A stretch of 64,000 nucleotides of DNA from contig MNCI01001933.1 in the NCBI GenBank assembly GCA_015680685.1, forward strand, positions 120,852-184,851. Reading direction: 5' to 3'. A program made the position numbers and the translations under genes. The DNA comes from Gnetum montanum. Taxonomy: Eukaryota > Streptophyta > Gnetopsida > Gnetales > Gnetaceae. Below are positions 22,915 through 35,571 of this stretch, in pieces (position 1 is the stretch's first letter; each line of letters starts with the position of its first letter). Under the pieces are notes generated by a model. That model was not told where the DNA came from. It saw only the letters and a program-made list of their open reading frames with translations, and did not search any database.

Positions 22915-25900
22915 ATTTTGAAAATTGTGTTGTGATAGGCATGTGCTCTTTGGTTGTGTTACTCTATTGAGGTTGTTCGATTAATGGTCCCTTCGGATTG
23001 ATACCTAGGTGATCTAGGATCATATCCTTATGTATTCTTTGAAGAGTTGCCTTATGGCAATGTTTTAAGCTCTTCATGAGGGGATAAATGTTAAATTATG
23101 AGCAACTGATGTACGTTGCTCTCCTTGAGGATGTAAACGATTACATTGTGGTGATGTCCTCCACTTGGTTACTTGTGGTTGGACTAGTTGTGATTGTATG
23201 TGATATGGTAGAGAGGAGTTCTATTGGCAACTCAAGAATTTTGTTGCTCAAGGAGCTTTCATCTCTGGTCTTCAGTGATTCATTTAGGATGAATTGGACT
23301 AAGTATTTGCTTCAGTTTCCACCTAGATGACATGTTTCGAGTTGGCATTTGTTGAATTGTGCAGGATAGGATATCCTTGCACTCCCACTCATCCTAGATA
23401 TAGTGAGTATGGGAAAATACAAATTGGGACAAGATGGTTCCCAAGTACCTTAGGATGGAGGGCCTTCGGACATGTGCTCTTGGTGAGCCTTGTTATGGGT
23501 GGATTAAGACCATTGTCAGTAGACTTTGTACACTCGTGTTTGTGATTGTATGTTTGTCTATTTGTGTATGCGTGTCTTCTTGGTTGTGCTTTCAAATTTT
23601 GCATGCATGTTATTTTCATCGTGTCTATCATTTGTAATGCAAGGCTTGGTGTTTTACGTAGTATGATGACTTATTGTTGGGAATGTTGAGGATGCATTTT
23701 GAGGCTGTTTGTGCCATCCCAAACCCAAATGTTTGTTGTCTTGTTTGACAACTTCTTGTGCGTGAGGCATGATTGCCTTTGTTGTTGATCTTTGTGAGTT
23801 GTGCTCCCTTGTTTGAGCTAGTTGTGTTGCCCTTGGGCTTGTGGCATCACTCTTTTAATTGGTGACATTTCTTGGTCACTATGATTCGAAGACTACTGGT
23901 GTGGGTCATCCTATTGTAGGTTCTTGATGAGACCACACCTCTTTTGATGAGAGTCTTTCTTGTGGATGCATCCTCTGTGATGTTGCTCGCTGTTGTGAGA
24001 ATTGGTTTTATGCAAATGTGTTGTTGGATAGACCTTATTTTTGGGTTGAGTTATTGCCCATGCCTTTTATGATTGTGTTGAGATTTTGATCCTGGTTGAA
24101 ACCAGTGTTAATGGCTGGGAATGATTGTTGTATATGAATCTTGGAATTCTAAGAGTGTGCTAGCTCTCTCTGGATGTGCCTTATGATGAAATCGTTTGTT
24201 GAGTGTATCTAATTGAACCATTAATGTTTTGCATGATTGATATCTATGCATGTTACTGAGGTCTTGTTTTTTATGATGTGCAAGAGTGATATTACCTTGT
24301 TATATGATCATGCTTGATGGTTGCGTATGAGGCTAATATGCTGATCGTGTTCCTGCTAACTTCTATGTTTCTAAGCTTTTTTCTGAGTGTTTGTAGGCAG
24401 CATAGGTACAAAGATGTAGCCAATGGTGACCTTAGTTGATTTTGTGAGCACTATGTCTATGGGGAAGATATGTGCTCTTGAGACCTTCATGAACTGATTA
24501 TTGGTCTTAGAGTCCTAACATTGGGTTGTGGATTTATCAATACCTTGGCTGTGATGAATCAGCAGGTACATTATGATTTGTTTGCCTCTTTGTGCTAGGT
24601 GAGCACTAATAGAGGACGATGCTTTGTCCTAGATCCTATAGATATTGGGCTAATAGATGGCATGAAATGGTATCCTTGGCCATGTTGGATACAGATGGAC
24701 CAAGAGTGGCCAATGCATTGAGGTCCTACTATGGTAGGTGGTGGATACTCGGTTGGCGTGTTTCATTATTCGATTGCTGTGTTTGTGTCCCAAATCGTTT
24801 TCGTTCGATGTAGTGGGTTCAGTGCGACAGTCAATCATGTACGTTTTGAGACAGTGGTGTAGTGACAGATGATCGTTTATGCTTCGTGATAGAGATAGGT
24901 TTTTCTTAGAATAGCATGGTTCTTTCATGCTATGCTCCTCGTGGCCTAAATCCTTTAGCCTAGGATTGGCTTGGGTAGTTTGTCCTATAGCCTTCTAGGC
25001 TTGGGTAGCATTCCCAAATACCATGTATGTTCTCATTAAAATGTATTCCTATCCTTGGGTGTGTGAAATATATCCTTGTGATATTCTTAATTCGATTGTA
25101 TGCACTCAAAAGTGCTAGATGTATTGCCCTATGTGACTCAGTTTTCTTCTCATTGTAGGCCTATGCCACACCCTGTGACAAGGCTAAGCTTGATGTATGG
25201 TGTTTTTCTAGTGTTTGTTTTAAAGCATCTTTACTATATGTTGTAAATGGCCTTTGTGCCTTGATGTATAATTCTGTTGAAAACCTCATGGGAAATTCTT
25301 AATTGCGATACAGTGTTGTAACGAACGGACCATGGCATGTCCTTGCCCATTGTGCTCTTGAACTAGTGCCATGTGTTCTTGGTGATGTTGGCATGCCTGG
25401 ATGGTGTGTGCTTTGGTGAACATCCTTGAGATAGAACAAATCTTGGGAACACTTTCTCTTGTGTTCCTGGATTGGCAAAGATCTTGTTCACAGATGATGA
25501 TCGATGGTGGTATGTAGCCTGAAATACAAACAAGTTGGTTTGATGTGTTTGATCTTGATAACGGGTGCTTCACTATGGCCATGTGAATTACAATGGCAGA
25601 CGGAGATTCAAATCAATGTGATGTTGTGATGTCTAGCTGTGGAGTAGAGTTGAGTTCTGGGTATTGGCACCTAGGCTTGCTCTTCCATGTTGGATGCGAT
25701 CGTGGAGTAGCTTTGCAAATGTTGGGAAGGTGGTCCATCCTTGAATAAATGATGTTATAGATACATAAATTGTGACTTCTCTTGGTGGCCTCGCTTGGTG
25801 GGCTTGAATGTGCTCAAAACACTTGAGCCAATGCTCTCATGATTGGGGGCTTCTAATGATTGTGCATGTAGGTGTGCTTTCATGACTGATTGCTTTTGGT

Positions 25901-28466
25901 GCTTCTGAGGGCTATGGTGCACTCTCATGGCTTGGGACTTATTGGTGCTTTCATGGTCTATGGTGTGAGTCCAGGATAGGGGACTCATTATGTCTAATCA
26001 GCTATAGTATCTTACCGAATTTTCTTGTATACTCTATCCCTTATGTACACTGATGTATCACATTGTCCCTTCCTAATGTATTGTCCCATGTCCCTAGTAT
26101 AATGGTAATTCATGTTGGTGTTCTCACCTCCTTGGTGGGATGCAGAGTTGAGCATGATATTACTTGGCGAATCTTTAATTCTATGAGGGGCCATTCTCCA
26201 TTTTGATGGATGCCCTCTTCAGTTCCTGAAATAATAAGGTAGGTGATATTGAGACGATTGTTTCTTGTTTGGGACCTAGAAGCAGTTGATGTTCGAGACT
26301 TGTTCCTAGCANATAATGGTAATTCATGTTGGTGTTCTCACCTCCTTGGTGGGATGTAGAGTTGAGCATGATATTACTTGGCGAATCTTTAATTCTATGA
26401 GGGGCCATTCTCCATTTTGATGGATGCCCTCTTCAGTTCCTGAAATAATAAGGTAGGTGATATTGAGACGATTGTTTCCTGTTTGGGACCTAGAAGCAGT
26501 TGATGTTCGAGACTTGTTCCTAGCACTTGCCCCATGTTCATGAACTCTTGGGGTTTGTTTTCAGAGACAGAATGTGGTTACTTGGGTGAAATTCAGGCAA
26601 CCTCCTTTGTGAGGCCACGTTGTTGATGTTCCTTCTTGTAAGCAACACATGATCTTATGTACTTACTTAGCTTTTGGGGGCTTTAGAGGAAGTTCCTTGT
26701 TGGGATTTTCTAGTAGAGCACCCTTATTGTAAACCTTTTAGGGATGAATCATGTAGTGTTTTGAGTTGTAACTGATGTTGGTGAAGCCCATTCCATTTAA
26801 AACTATCTTGAGGACCCAGTCCTCCTATGGGCAAAATTTTGTTGTTGACTTGTGTCTATCATTTGGGTTGAATGATAATAGGTAGTGGTGTGGCCTTGTC
26901 CACCACAAATTGATGTAAATGGGCTTGACTAGGATGTATGAAAAAAAAACCTAGATCTCCCAAGATGAAACAAAAATCCCTCTTGATAAAATTTCAAAGG
27001 GATGAACTGCTTGGTGTCTCGAGTTATTCTCAAGGTGAAATTTAATTTGGGTAAGCCTTGTGAACCCATGTCTTCCCTCAGCTGGTAACAGTTCAATAAT
27101 ATGGTTCTATTGGCTATATTGACTACTTGGGCATGTATTATGGGTAAGGTGTAGTTGGGCTGCTATACTTACCTATGGAAGAAACCTCCCAAAGAGGATC
27201 CTTCCTTCAAGTGCAAAAATATAACGAAAGGTGTTGATCACAAGATGGGTAGTTGTTCTTGATATAGTGGGGAAAATCAAATTCTGGGAACCTAGATGTT
27301 CCTTGGAGAATTCATGTTTTGGTTGCTCTTAGAGGTGACTCTATATTCTTTCCTGGACCTAGTGTTTAGAAAATGGTGCCTGTCCCATAACTTGGAGTGG
27401 GAAGGATAGCTTGTATGTTGCAAGTGCGGTTGATCCTTCTCCATGAATGGGATATTATGGTTGCATTCAATGATGTGCTTATGGTTGACATGAGACGTGT
27501 GTATGGAGGATTGTCATTGGGTTGCCTGCACAATAGATCCTCCACTTGTTCTAACATTCGAGCAAGCATTCTCGATGTTGGACAATCACAAGAGGTGTTG
27601 ATGATAGTTTGGGCTTGTTGTATGATAGCCTCTTGGAGAAGTTTCCAAACAGATTTTTGAAACTTCTCTTTCATTGTGGCTATGGAATATTGTTGGATGG
27701 TGAATTAAGGTATGTGATGCTGGTGTCTATGGAAAGCAAGGTTAAGCTCAAAAGATTTTTCCTTGTACCTTGTTTGGAAGGGAGAACATGCTTGACTCCC
27801 TTCATACCAACTTGGACAAACATGATGAAAAAAAAATGCGCATGATATCGATGCACATGGAATCAATGCTTAGATGGTTGCACTGGTGAGACCCCATGGG
27901 TTTGGATGTGAGTAGCAAAACATGGAGTTCTAGCAAGCATGAGTTGCTTGCCAAGACATGGCTCTTTTAGAGCATGTCCTCCCTCTCGATTTAATGTTCC
28001 CAAGTCCCTCACCATGGGTAGTGGCCTTGGTGAGCCCTCAAAATCGATGATAAAAAAAATCGATGGGTGCTAAGATGCCATTCACAAAGGAACTCGGTGG
28101 GACTTGCAAAAGAGGAGTTGTCTTCTTGCATAAGTATGGGTTTACGCAAGAAGATATGTCTCTAGAACCTCAAAAGGGATGGATCTAGGGGATGCATTAG
28201 AGATGTTGGCCCTTTGGGTTGGACAACTCCTACTTGTTATAGAGTAGGGAAGTCTTTGGGCTTCCTCCAATCGCCCTTGCATTTCATGCAAGGCATTGGA
28301 TGGAAGGACGTATCAGGTTTTGGGGTTGGTATCTTCATCAAGCTTGGCATCAGAGGAGTTGACAGATCCCCAGAGTTGATGGAGTTCCGAACCCATACAA
28401 AAGTATAATCTCGAAGCTATCCTAGGCTCTACTTTAAGGACGTCGCTTCTTTGTGTGGGGAAGGAT
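22915..28466 (+). other. Noncoding interior of the LARD-like element
   Basis: The interior is T/G-rich on the plus strand with only short accidental open frames up to about 100 codons (for example on the minus strand at 25286-25582 and 27366-27674). None resembles a known retroelement or host protein. It holds the tandem duplication described at 26099-26525. Confidence 0.6.
26099..26525 (+). repeat. Tandem duplication of 213 bp, separated by one undetermined base
   Basis: Bases 26099-26311 and 26313-26525 are almost identical, with only a few differences. The single N of the window sits exactly between them at 26312. This could be a recent duplication or a misjoined assembly gap. Confidence 0.9.
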
Positions 28467-29049
28467 TGTGAGAGATGTCCCAGGGTGGTGGTTCTCCTAG
28501 GCTCTCCCCATGGTTCAGAGGCCATGGAACACTTTGAGGTGCCCTCGGGTGACTCTCAAGTGTTAGAAAACCCACCCCGGCTTGGCAGTACCAAGCTAGC
28601 AAGAGGACACCCTCCTGTTGTAACTCTCTTCTAAGTCCTCTTCATTCCCCCCTCATCACAGAGACCTACATGGCCCTGATTTTTATGGTGGTCGTAGATA
28701 TGTAGGAAGCCAAGACTAGATAGTTTTGGTGTGGTGCTAGGACACACCTTATACCAGATCATGAGGGATCTGGGGGTGAGGCACCTTCCTTTGTAGGTGC
28801 ATCGTTTCCCCTCCCACCAATGTTGTCTACAAGGTTGTTTGTGTGCTTGTTTGCATGGTCCTCGTTTTGGAGTTGGTTGGCTTTCGTGAGGCGCATTCCC
28901 AAATATGTTAAGAAGTTGTGATTCTGCTTGCACTTACTTGAGAGTTGCTTGCTCGCTTGAGGCGTATTCCCCAAGTCTTCTGCCCTAGATCTATTGGATC
29001 TTAGTGAATTCCTTGGGGTGTCAGACAATGTTGGGGCAACGTTGTTACA
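28467..29049 (+). repeat. 3' LTR of the LARD-like element
   Basis: It begins TGTGAGAGATGTCCC after a purine-rich tract and ends GTTGTTACA, followed by TGGAG, the right copy of the target duplication. Confidence 0.9.
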
Positions 29050-30915
29050 TGGAGCGTCTTTTTAAGAATCATTGTAAGAATCACCCAAGAATATTCACGC
29101 TTTTCAATTTGCTCTTTTATATTTATATTTTTTTCCAATTTAATTTTTTTCAAGTAAACATCTCTTATTTAACAAAGTTTATGTTCTAAAACACACAATA
29201 TTATTATTGATCATGGCCCCATGCCTAGCATGGACGATGTTGGCATCAACACATAGAAGAACAATAATTGATAATTGGAAACTTAATAATTAAGCAAAAA
29301 AATGTTTGAAAATGAAATATAATCATCAACTTCTCCATCTAATGCCTTCTTATCACAACTAACTAAATCACCTAGAAAGCATAGAAACACAAAAGGAATT
29401 AGTCATAAGACTAAGTAAGATAAATAAGCTACAAATACTCCTTTGTGGGTATTGGTTAGAGGCATCAAGTAGCTAGATAATCATACATAAGGGGTAGGTG
29501 CAAGTAAATAGTTGGCATCCAAAAATACAAACATGCATAGATGAATGTCAAATAACCATTAATGACTAAATTAAATATCCAAAAGAAAAATAAATGAAAA
29601 AAAGGCTCCACCACTTCTCACTAAACCTAAACAAAATCAAAATTGAACAAATGGCACTTACTGACTAAACTGACCACATAAGTACTTAGCCCACTATTGA
29701 CTAGATTAACCATGCAATTACTGCAAAGATAAATGATACTAACCTGATTTACTACATAAGTTTCTAACTCACTATAGATCTGACTGACCATGTAGTCATC
29801 ACAAAGATTATTAGTGTTGCTAAACAAAATCTAAACTAAAGCCAAATTGTCAAATATCAAATATAATATATAACATAATAAAATAATTTCCTAGGTAATA
29901 GAGAGATATACTTAAATAGCTTAATAAAGCCAAAGAGAGGTCTAAGACCAAAGATGGTGTTAGCAAAGCAAAGACTCTAAGGTGCAAAAAATGCTAAAAT
30001 TGAAAATATAGCTTTGAATGATTGATTGAAAAATGCAAAAAAGGAAATCTAACCTCCTAGAGGTTGTTCTAGGCTACCAAAATGCTAAAAATTTCATCAG
30101 TTGTCATTTTTAGACTTTCAAGCATTTTGAGAAGCCCTAGTCACTAAAATTTTCACTATTTTCATCAATTTTTGTTGCTCGTAGGTTGGGGGTTTCTTTA
30201 CAAAAGTTGTTTGATATCTTAAGAAGAATCAAAATATGTCCTAAAAATTTATCTTAAGCTATGTTATTACTTGCGATAGATGGTTGAGTGGTTCTTTGGA
30301 TGTGCACTGACAAGTTGAGCAACTTTGTCTCTTGGGTTGTCATTGTTTGGTGCCATTTCAAGGATTAAAAATGTAAATTATGGCTTAAAACCCTAGTTCT
30401 ATGGTTGAAAACTTTAACAAAATGGAAACAAGATCAAAATGTTAACTAAGGTTACATGCATGATAAAAAAAATCTTAGATATATAGGATAACTTAGAAAA
30501 TATTAATAAAATAGTTAGATTTGAAAACCAGAGATTTTATCAAATAGTTGCTACAAAAACAAAGATAAGCCAAAACGTATGCACATGAAGTAAAAGTACC
30601 AAAAACCCATAAAAATGAAGCAAAGTACTAATTACCCTACTTGAAAAGAAGAATGTATGCACATGAAGTAAAAGTACAAAAAAACCCATAAAATGAAGCA
30701 AGGTACTAATTACCCTACTTGAAATGATAATGCTTCATCATGTAACTTTTGTGTGGCAAAGATTTCCCAAACAAGCTCCAAATCTTGGGCAAAATCGTAA
30801 GTTAACAATGGCATCTAAGAAAAATCAAAAACAAGATATGAAACTAGGCTCTTACCATAGTCTTGGTTGGTAGTGTAGATCTAGATCTAGTTTTTCTTCA
30901 ATTTGGTAGGGTCTT
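29050..30915. other. AT-rich spacer with two local duplications
   Basis: No gene is seen. Two diverged units of about 90 bp stand at about 29655-29825 (shared text CATAAGT and TTACTGCAAAGAT/TCATCACAAAGAT). A clear duplication with a 78-bp period is at 30577-30726 (shared GTATGCACATGAAGTAAAAG). Confidence 0.5.
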
Positions 30916-31724
30916 TGATGAGCGGCAAGGTGCCCCTACATTCAACCATACGAATACGAGCGTGTATGCACGATTCGGTGGAACTCCATGGATGGACTAG
31001 TTGTGGCACCTAGATAGTTATACATTTTGATTGTAGTTCGTTGTCTTCCCACCTAGACTAATAGTAGCTTTGTCACGTATGGTTTAGTCCAGAGTGAGGC
31101 ATATGATGTTGTCCTAATCTCTATGTTACTCTTGATGATAGAAAAGATAAATTGATTAAATTAATAATAAGAGCAAAACCTAAATTAGCCTATGGCAATG
31201 GTATCCATCCTCAATTGTTTGTACACATCTTGGACTTCATGGGATTACTGCTGGGCATGCCAAGTATTTGCACTTAAACGCTCGTGATTAAGGCATACAC
31301 ATTCTGCTCAATGATAGGAAAAGTAAATAACAATAAATCAAATGTTAACTAAAGAAGACATTAAATAATTAAAACAAATAAATTAATCTAAGTGAATGCT
31401 GCAATGATGAAAGGAATCTCGATCTTTATTGTTGGTCATGCATGTGTCCAAGTATGTCACACTCAAACAAAGGTGTCGAACAATTATAATCATCACACTG
31501 TGGGCATGCACTGGGAATAACTAGTTTGGAAGAACGAAATTGAAACTAAATTGCCAAAAGAAAAGAACTTCTAACTTTCTAATGATCTAATAATCCCCTC
31601 GTTGTTCATTTGAGTGCTATAGTTATAGGCTAACATAGGAATCATGATATCGTGTATACGATATCGTATCCAGGCTACGATATCACGTACTCAATATTAG
31701 GGCCTGGCAAACCGTGATTCATCA
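30916..31724 (-). repeat. 3' LTR of element A (809 bp)
   Basis: On the minus strand it starts TGATGAATCACGG, carries three GATATC palindromes near 31645-31690 and a TATA-like TATAACTATA near 31617-31630. AATAAA is at 31425-31430, and it ends CCGCTCATCA. The internal domain and polypurine tract lie to its right. Confidence 0.88.
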
Positions 31725-31736
31725 TACCCCCATGAC
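31725..31736 (-). other. Polypurine tract of element A
   Basis: Minus-strand GTCATGGGGGTA abuts the 3' LTR. It primes plus-strand DNA synthesis in this class of elements, and the same text precedes the 3' LTR of D1. Confidence 0.8.
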
Positions 31737-31899
31737 TAAATAAAAACTCATCCTCAAGCTAATACAATGTGAAACGAGTCTCTTACAAAATATTATGAAG
31801 GTATGGGATTATTAACTATTACTGACTCACCATGTCGTAGTATGGGAACACAAAATTTGGACACAAAATACAAAATGTTGGAAGTCATGTGGTTTCTAG

Positions 31900-34800
31900 A
31901 GGTGGTGGCTTCTCCATTGGTGCTTTCCCTTTGTCTAACCCTGCAAGCTTTTGAGATTGCTGATGGGTGAGAAGTGTCTACAGTTTCTCTTCTTTTGTTC
32001 GAGGATCATGCATAATCCATGCTAATGTTCCAATGTTTGATGGAGTTGGCAACTCCCATGGACACGACAACTGTGGAAACATCTAGTTTGCCTTAACATA
32101 TCATGTAGCAAACTATAATCGTTCCTCCTCATAGGATCTAACTTTGTCTTGTAATTCCTGATAATCTGTTAGTTGTTGAGCCAAGATTTTTGTTACATCT
32201 TTTTGGTCATGGTAGCTTACCTTGACCACTTCTAATTTAGAGCTTGCTGCTTCTAATTTTTGCAATGTCTTCTTATGTTCTACAAACTTTGTCTCATACT
32301 TAGCATAAGTGGTAGCTACCTGCTTCTCAAGCTCAGTTCTCGAATATCCTACTATTAACATGGCCAAGTTGGCATATTGCAGGTTTGCCAACTCCATGTA
32401 CTCTGTTAAGTTTTAAATTTTCAGGTCCTGACTTTTCAGTTCTACTTAGTGGATGAAGGCATAAATATCCAGTACTGCTCGTCAGTTAGTGTGTTGAGCA
32501 TTGAAAGAATTAATGTGAGCCTTAGCCATACAAATATCCTTCTCAATGATTTCCTTATACATCCCCACCTAATCACAGAAGTGTTCTTTTAACTTCTTGT
32601 GCTTCTTAGCCTCATTTTGCCATGCACTTATTTCTATGGTTGTCTTTTGTCGGATGGCGTGAACCTCCTCCATGGAGAGGTTTCTATTCTCTCTAGGTAA
32701 GCAATTCATGTCTTTGACCCGAACTAGTTGTTATTGCATTTTTTGAAAACTTTCTTCAAGAACATTCTTCTATTTCTCAATTGTTGTCAACCAGAGATTT
32801 TTAGTAGCAAGCAGTTTATTCTCCTCTTGTAAGGCCTTGAGAGCTTTAGCATGTGCATACATTTGAGCTTGTGCCTTTAAAGCTTCCTAATCAACCTGTT
32901 CTTTTTCCCTTGCCATCTTTTTATTTTCTTCCAACAATTTATTTAGTTGCTCAGTTTTGAAAATGTCTAATTGGTCAACTGTGATAAATTGAAAAGGATC
33001 CCTTCATTCAGCTTGTAGGGTGATGAGCTTTTCTTGCAATCTTTGCAACTCTGCTTCCACGTGTTGGCCCTAACTTTAGCCATGACCAATTTTCCTTTGG
33101 TGGAAATGAGGTCTAATTATGTTGCTATGACATCTTGGGGAATTTCAAACAAGGATGTCATAACTTGTCCTGTCTGTTGCAAGCGATCCAAAGCATCTTC
33201 ATGTTTTGTAGGAGTCATTGAGGGACTGGCCAAAACTTGAGCATCACGTGCTCCTGTGAAATCTATTGATGGCATAATAGGAACATTAAATGATTCTTTG
33301 ATGTGGTCTGTGACCACCTCTCCTGTGCTTGCCACATCCTGGTGCTACATGATCATCATTGTGGCACGTTCACCAGTTTTTAATCTGACCTAGAAGGATG
33401 TTGCATTCCTAGAGATCTATTGAGACCATTGGGACTCTCCTCCTGAAATCAATAAAATATGTCCACTTGTAGGATTAGTCAAAATAGTGGGTTGTACGAC
33501 ATCATCAGTGACCCTGAATAGGTTTTTAGCATCACAACTTCCCTAACTGACCATTTTAGCAATTGTTCGGAGATGACTGATAGATGCTCGATAGTCTTGT
33601 TGCAATGGTGGTGATTGTTGGACTTGCTAGCTTATGGGTTGTGTGTTGGGCCCCACTTCCTATTGTTGGCTAGGTCCTATCGTTGGAGGTGTAATGGGCC
33701 CAATCGTTTGCTCTTCCTCTTGTTCTAATTTCTCGCCAACATCTTTCCTTGGCATCGGCGATTTGAGCAGTTTAGCATATGAAGCATTTTGGGAATTTCT
33801 AGGAATACCATTTGTGTAGCCCAAGATTCCAACACATCTACACAGCTTCCTAATAAGATAAAGGAAATGTAAGGTAAGCTTCCCTGTCTTCCTTTCTTCA
33901 AATCACCTTAATATCTTCGTTAGATGTAAATTGGGTAGATTCGCATTAAAGTTTTCCATCAAAATCACATTGCCCACATCACATAAGTAGATAATCTATT
34001 TAAACCTTTGGTGGGGAAAAGGTGATTAGTGCCAATCTTAAAGTAGATCCTCTCTTCCAAGTTCAGTTGTCCATAAACTTTATTCTCCTTGTCGTAAGCC
34101 CATTTCAACCATAATTTCCTTGCATTTGCATCCAAGTGAGTAGACAAATGTGCAACTTTTGATCCTTGATTTGGAAGATTTAGGACCTTTGCAATAGCCT
34201 TTGTAGAAAAATCAATGGAAACACCACCTATATTGGTAACAGTGCCTTCCTGCTTGTCATGCCAGAATTGGTATGTTTCACCCAAATATAAATCACCACT
34301 CTATGAGAGAATAGGCCATAATGGAGGTGCCTTAACTTGAGTCTTTACTAGTTTAGGGGCAAACTCGGTGAAAGGCCCAAAATTGAGCTTCAAGATCATA
34401 GTTGCAAAGATGGACTTCTCCTAAATGACTTGGAAACATTTAGGGGATAGCGTAAGATGTTGCCCTGGTTCTGAGGCTCTAACTTCATCACCTTTTGCAT
34501 GGCTAGATTGCACTATCACAGGGGCTTTCTAATGAATGTTGAATGAGTGGACCTCCTACTCTTCATGTTCTATGCAAGGTTCCTAGCCTCTACCTCCTCT
34601 TAGGCATTTAGCTACTCCTTGGGAAGGTCCTACTCAATCTCCTATTTTGGGGGCCATTTGTAATCACACAATAATCATTGTTACTAAGGTTGTGTAAAGA
34701 AATTTTTATCAATTCATACCTCACTCATTGTCTTAATTAACAATCCATAATTGTCTAGTGTGATTTTTAGAGTTAAAAATATTTTCGAGAAGTGGCTCCA

Positions 34801-34998
34801 AAATGGGTTATTGTTGACCTTATAATCATTTGGGTGGCTTGGGTGATTGATAAAAATCAGCTTGGCATTTAAACATGGAAGGTTTCTTTGGTAAACATTG
34901 AATTTCTTACCCCTATAATATCCTTCGAATGAAGGAAAATTTTGAAAAACGTTTACACACTCTCCACTACAATACTCCCCCACGACTAAGTGGAACAC
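31900..34998 (-). pseudogene. Extra ORF of element A: plant-transposon-domain-like N-part and long coiled coil, broken
   Basis: Several minus-strand open pieces line up in order. The piece at 34998-34714 has no ATG and reads after a stop. That at 34285-33965 contains GGVSIDFSTKAIAKVLNLP and VYGQLNLEERIYFKIGTNH, resembling the N-terminal domain of the 'putative plant transposon protein' family found in many plant retroelements. A linker rich in P, S and T (33819-33117) follows, and then a charged heptad-like region ending at 32397-32113 (LEKQVATTYAKYETKFVEHK), predicted to be a coiled coil. Stops break it throughout. No enzyme motif is visible and the function is unknown. It sits where pol would be and is preceded by a promoter-like U3 module. 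Element B keeps the 3' end of the same region. Confidence 0.5.
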
Positions 34999-35149
34999 TT
35001 TGGGTTAAACTAGGATCAAACAAAATTGAAATCTAAATGTTAGGAAGCGGGATATTATGCTTGGAAGATGGAGATGTAAAGCTCTAAGTCACAAAGGAAA
35101 ATTTCAACAACTCCCCAAGTGTCAAATAAAAGAAATGAATTTGAAATAG

Positions 35150-35247
35150 ACAAGGCTGTGAGTATATATAGGTAGGGAAGACACGATATCATGTACCCGA
35201 TATCAGGTACTCGGTATCATGTCAGATACGATATCGCATCCCCATCA
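35150..35247 (-). promoter_or_regulatory. Internal U3-like promoter module of element A
   Basis: Read on the minus strand the module begins TGATGGGGATGCGATATCG, like the first bases of the D1 LTR (TGATGGGACGCGATATTG). It has three GATATC palindromes and a related GATACC, followed about 20 bases on by TATATATA near 35168-35175. This is the order of elements in the family's U3 regions. No R or U5 follows. The extra ORF begins about 150 bases downstream. Confidence 0.6.
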
Positions 35248-35548
35248 AAATTCATTGAATGCAAGGATTGAGTGGAAATAAGAAACTTTTGATGTGTAAT
35301 GAATGATTGGAGACTAAATTGGAAACTTTGGGGTATTTAGAAAATTACTTTTGAGGCGCTAGAAATATATCATGGTGGGATCATATTTGAAAATTTGTGA
35401 AAAGGGGCTAGGATGAAGGGTGTATAATGATTTTTGAGGAATGATTGAATTAAAATGATAAGGGAAAGGATAGTTCACCTAGGTAAGTAGTCAGAGGGTG
35501 TAAAATAATGTGTTGTATGCAATAGGGACAAGTTATAAAAGTTACATA

Positions 35549-35571
35549 AGTGGATCCTCCCCAAAGAAAGC
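35549..35571 (-). other. Conserved purine-rich motif of the 3' noncoding part (copy in A)
   Basis: Minus-strand text GCTTTCTTTGGGGAGGATCC matches the CTTTGGGGAGGACCCACT motif in D, D1 and C. Its meaning is unknown. Confidence 0.5.

Larger units (their letters stand above)
22319..29049 (+). mobile_element. Complete LARD-like LTR element, 6.7 kb, without recognisable coding capacity
   Basis: Two LTRs of 582 and 583 bp (TGTGAG...TTACA), about 10% different by eye, flank a 5.6-kb interior. A tRNA-iMet primer site follows the left LTR and a purine-rich tract (GGGGAAGGA, 28457-28465) precedes the right one. The flanking five bases are TGGAC and TGGAG, a decayed target duplication. No gag, protease, RT or integrase motif was found on either strand of the interior, so it must have depended on proteins from another element. 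This fits the LARD class (large retrotransposon derivatives). Confidence 0.85.

Noticed and set aside
22505-22942. 145-codon minus-strand open frame in the left LTR of the LARD-like element, with a shorter counterpart at 28759-29028
   Set aside because: It lies across the LTR and primer site, the two LTR copies differ freely in it, and no domain is visible. It is an accidental frame.
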